A program made the translations under genes and the position numbers. Shown piece after piece: positions 61,909 through 64,000 of a stretch of DNA of 64,000 nucleotides. Source of the DNA: DASRSS01 sp963799045. GTDB lineage: Bacteria; Actinomycetota; Actinomycetes; Mycobacteriales; Jatrophihabitantaceae. Within the stretch, counting starts at the first letter, position 1; every line of letters begins with the position of its first letter. The stretch covers positions 186,001 to 250,000 of the forward strand of contig CAWCVN010000004.1 in assembly GCA_963799045.1 (NCBI GenBank), written 5' to 3'. Below the pieces are notes generated by a model. That model worked only from the letters and a program-made list of their open reading frames with translations. It had not been told where the DNA came from and searched no databases.

Positions 61909-63174
61909 CTACAGGTCTCCTTCGTACTGTGCCAGAAATCGGCCGAGGCGGGCGATGGCCTCGGTGAGATCGTCCGCACGAGGCAGGGTGACGATGCGCA
62001 GGTGGTCGGGGTCGGGCCAGTTGAACCCCGTGCCCTGCACGACCAGCACATGCTGTTGGCGCAGCAGTTCCAGCACGAACTGCTGGTCGTCCTTGATCGG
62101 ATAGAACTGCGGGTCCAGGCGCGGGAAGACGTACATCGCGCCCTTCGGCGCGGCGCAGCTGACGCCGGGGATGGCGGCGAGGGCGGCGAGGGCGGCGTCG
62201 CGCTGTTCGAGCAGCCGCCCGCCCGGCAGGACCAGCTCACGGATGCTCTGCCGGCCGCCGAGTGCGATCTGGATCGCGTGCTGGGCCGGAACGTTCGCGC
62301 ACAGGCGCATGTTGGCCAGGATGGTGATGCCCTCGAGGTAGCTGCGGGCGTGGCTCTTGGGTCCGCTGACCATCATCCACCCGGACCGGAAGCCGGCGAC
62401 GCGGTAGGCCTTCGACAGCCCGTTGAACGTCAGCGTGAACAGGTCGGGCGCGACTCTCGCGAAGGGGAAGTGTTCGGCGTCGTCGTAGAGAATCTTGTCG
62501 TAGATCTCGTCGGCGAGCACCAACAGCCCGTTCTCCCGGGCCAGTTCCGCAATCTGCTCGAGGATCCACTCGGGGTACACGGCGCCGGTGGGGTTGTTCG
62601 GGTTGATCACGACGATTGCCTTGGTGCGCGGGGTGATCTTGGCCCGCAGGTCTTCGAGGTCGGGAAGCCACCCGTCGGCCTCACTGCAGCGGTAGTGCAC
62701 CGGACGGCCGCCGGCGAGGCTGGTCGAGGCCGTCCACAGCGGGTAGTCCGGTGCGGGTACGAGCACCTCGTCGCCGTTGTCGAGCATCGCCTGCAACGAC
62801 ATGGTGATCAGCTCGCTGACGCCGTTACCCAGCCAGATGTCGTCGACATCGACGCCCTCGACGCCGCGCTCCTGATAGTGGTTGACGATCGCGGTGCGTG
62901 CCGAGAGCAGGCCTTGCGAGTCGCAATAACCCTGTGACGTCGGGAGATTGCGCACGACGTCGACGAGGATCTCTTCCGGTGCTTCGAAGCCGAACGGTGC
63001 CGGGTTCCCGATGTTCAGCTTGATGATGCGCCGGCCCTCCTCCTCGAGGCGCTTGGCCTCTTCGAGAACCGGCCCGCGGATGTCGTAACAGACCTCGGCC
63101 AGCTTGCCGGACTGCTTGAGCTCATGAGGTGCGCGCACGCGGACACTGTATGCAGCCGATGACCCCCGCGACAT
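61909..63174 (-). CDS. PLP-dependent aminotransferase, AlaA/AspC type
   Basis: 421 residues, class I/II fold. IRGPVLEEAKRLEEEGRRIIKLNIGNPAPFGF at the start, GLLSARTAIVNHYQERG, WLGNGVSELITMSLQAML, AIVVINPNNPTGAVYPEWILEQI (NPNNPTG), LVLADEIYDKILYD, and the PLP lysine in FNGLSKAYRVAGFRSGWMM (about 242-260). LRIVTLPRADDLTEAIARLGRFL ends it. It fits the alanine-transaminase branch (Rv0337c type) using pyruvate/glutamate. The start could be downstream (GTG 63144 or 63138) since the first residues are low-complexity. Confidence 0.88.
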   Translation of the reverse strand: MSRGSSAAYSVRVRAPHELKQSGKLAEVCYDIRGPVLEEAKRLEEEGRRIIKLNIGNPAPFGFEAPEEILVDVVRNLPTSQGYCDSQGLLSARTAIVNHYQERGVEGVDVDDIWLGNGVSELITMSLQAMLDNGDEVLVPAPDYPLWTASTSLAGGRPVHYRCSEADGWLPDLEDLRAKITPRTKAIVVINPNNPTGAVYPEWILEQIAELARENGLLVLADEIYDKILYDDAEHFPFARVAPDLFTLTFNGLSKAYRVAGFRSGWMMVSGPKSHARSYLEGITILANMRLCANVPAQHAIQIALGGRQSIRELVLPGGRLLEQRDAALAALAAIPGVSCAAPKGAMYVFPRLDPQFYPIKDDQQFVLELLRQQHVLVVQGTGFNWPDPDHLRIVTLPRADDLTEAIARLGRFLAQYEGDL

Positions 63175-63231
63175 CGGTTATCGGCTTAGCCACATCGCGC
63201 GGGTCGCGCCGCCGGTGCCACAGTGAGGGGC

Positions 63232-63851
63232 ATGGAGCTATCCGAAGCAGTCCGCCGGCGCCGCATGGTGCGCTCGTACGACCCCGATCGGCCCGTATCG
63301 CGCGAACTCGTCGACGGGCTACTCAGGCTCGCGATCAGGGCACCGTCGGCGGGGCATACCCAGGGCTGGCGATTTCTCGTCCTGGATGACATAACGTCGT
63401 GCCAGCGCTTCTGGTCGGTCACGTCCGACGGCGAACTGCGGACCCGTGGCGCGCTCGGATGCAGCGAGCGCCTGTGCTAATCCTCTGCCTGTCCGACAAG
63501 CAGGCCTACCTCGACCGGTATGCCGAGCCGGACAAGGGCTGGGCCGACCGATCCGAGGAGCACTGGCCGATCCCTTATTGGTATGTCGATATATCGATGG
63601 CAGCGATGATTCTGTTGCTAGCGGCGACGGACGCCGGCCTCGGGGCGTGCTTTTTCGGCGTGCCCGGGCAGCGCTGGAGCGCACTGCGCGCCGCCTTCGC
63701 GATCCCCGAGCGGCTCGATCCCGTCGGCGTGATCAGCCTGGGCCATCCCGCCGCCGATCTGCGCTCCCCGTCGCTGCGACGGGGACGGCGGAGCCTGTCC
63801 GAGGTGGTGAGCTACGGCTCGTTCGGGTCGTCCTCCGAACCGGCCTGCTGA
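63232..63851 (+). CDS. Nitroreductase family protein (one frameshift as sequenced)
   Basis: About 206 residues when repaired. MELSEAVRRRRMVRSYDPDRPVSRELVDGLLRLAIRAPSAGHTQGWRFLVLDD is the FMN-binding N-terminus (RRxMVRxY, APSAGxxQxWxF). A missing base near 63438 shifts the frame; the repaired join reads GELADPWRARMQRAPVLILCLSDKQAYLDRYAEPDKGW, then YWYVDISMAAMILLLAATDAGLGACFFGVPGQRWSALRAAFAIPERLDPVGVISLGHP completes the fold. It reduces nitro compounds or quinones with NAD(P)H. ATG 63232 has GAGGGG just upstream. The 3' end overlaps parB by 40 bases, convergently. Confidence 0.85.
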
Positions 63852-64000
63852 GCGCCCGCCCCGCGAAGCCCACGGGGCATCACCTGCGGCGCCATCACGC
63901 CGACGATGCGCTCGAGGTCGTCGATCGAGGCGAACTCCACGGTGATCTTGCCTTTGCGGCGGCCGATGTCCACCCGCACCCGGGTCTCGAAGACGTCCGA
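63812..64000 (-). CDS. parB: Chromosome-partitioning protein ParB, C-terminal end (cut by window edge)
   Basis: The last 62 codons of a minus-strand gene: FETRVRVDIGRRKGKITVEFASIDDLERIVGVM, the ParB dimerisation domain typical of actinobacteria, then a variable tail RGLRGAGAQQAGSEDDPNEP and TAG at 63812-63814. ParB binds parS sites near oriC and loads SMC. The window ends inside the gene. It marks the origin-proximal end of this segment. Confidence 0.9.
   Translation of the reverse strand, partial: SDVFETRVRVDIGRRKGKITVEFASIDDLERIVGVMAPQVMPRGLRGAGAQQAGSEDDPNEP

Overview
The window is very GC-rich DNA with GTG starts, ATGA/GTGA gene overlaps, many leaderless-looking starts and many TetR regulators. 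It carries F420/mycothiol-type enzymes, an MCE protein, a bifunctional-type dCTP deaminase, a CwlM/ParB neighbourhood and an LAXTG-type sorting signal. This points to a chromosomal segment of a soil-type actinomycete with a lipid- and steroid-degrading lifestyle. The genus cannot be fixed from the sequence. The right end lies next to oriC, because it runs pcnA, mutT-like, DUF6049, murJ, trxB, trxA, cwlM, GNAT and parB in the order known from Mycobacterium (Rv3907c to Rv3917c).

Layout. 0-5.5 kb: tail of a CocE-type hydrolase, an acetyltransferase fossil, a DHFR-fold protein, then a stress module (tandem USP, CBS protein, ArsB/NhaD permease) with a DosR-like palindrome. 5.6-16.3 kb: two beta-lactamase-fold esterases, a deazaflavin oxidoreductase divergent from its TetR, an XRE regulator facing a two-gene ClpP operon in which one subunit has lost its nucleophilic Ser, an HNH protein, a KstR-like box before an esterase-FMO pair, and a TetR-hydrolase operon. 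16.3-21.1 kb: glpD, an alkyl-DHAP-synthase-like flavoprotein, a diacylglycerol kinase and a cNMP-binding protein, an ether/phospholipid module. 21.2-22.7 kb: an IS110 element with a structured 5' leader that is a bridge-RNA candidate. 22.7-31.6 kb: tyrosine phosphatase, FadE5-like dehydrogenase, serA, VOC/MarR pair, MscS channel, tRNA-Gly(CCC), a broken haloalkane-dehalogenase-like gene, dcd.

31.7-45.5 kb is lipid metabolism: maleylpyruvate-isomerase-like protein, ilvE, a TetR divergent from a mymA-like trio (BVMO, SDR, esterase), then a minus-strand operon fadA2-fabG4-mce-htdX divergent from a TetR and an acyl-CoA oxidase/dehydrogenase. 45.5-50.8 kb: an LADTG-anchored beta-helix protein, padR-ino1, an orphan beta-class DNA methyltransferase, an AlgH/YqgE protein. 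50.8-64 kb: MFS transporter, then the oriC-flank block ending in a truncated parB.

Regulatory logic is unusually readable. Palindromes sit before most TetR/MarR/PadR genes, and one operator type (TTAC-N6-GTAA) recurs before the FadE5-like gene and in the fadA2/tetR gap, suggesting one fatty-acid regulator for both. A caution for the reader: thirteen single-base frameshifts (twelve +1, one -1) hit seven genes, including the housekeeping genes serA, murJ, trxB and trxA. This looks like uncorrected sequencing insertions rather than gene decay, so the affected proteins are described as if repaired.
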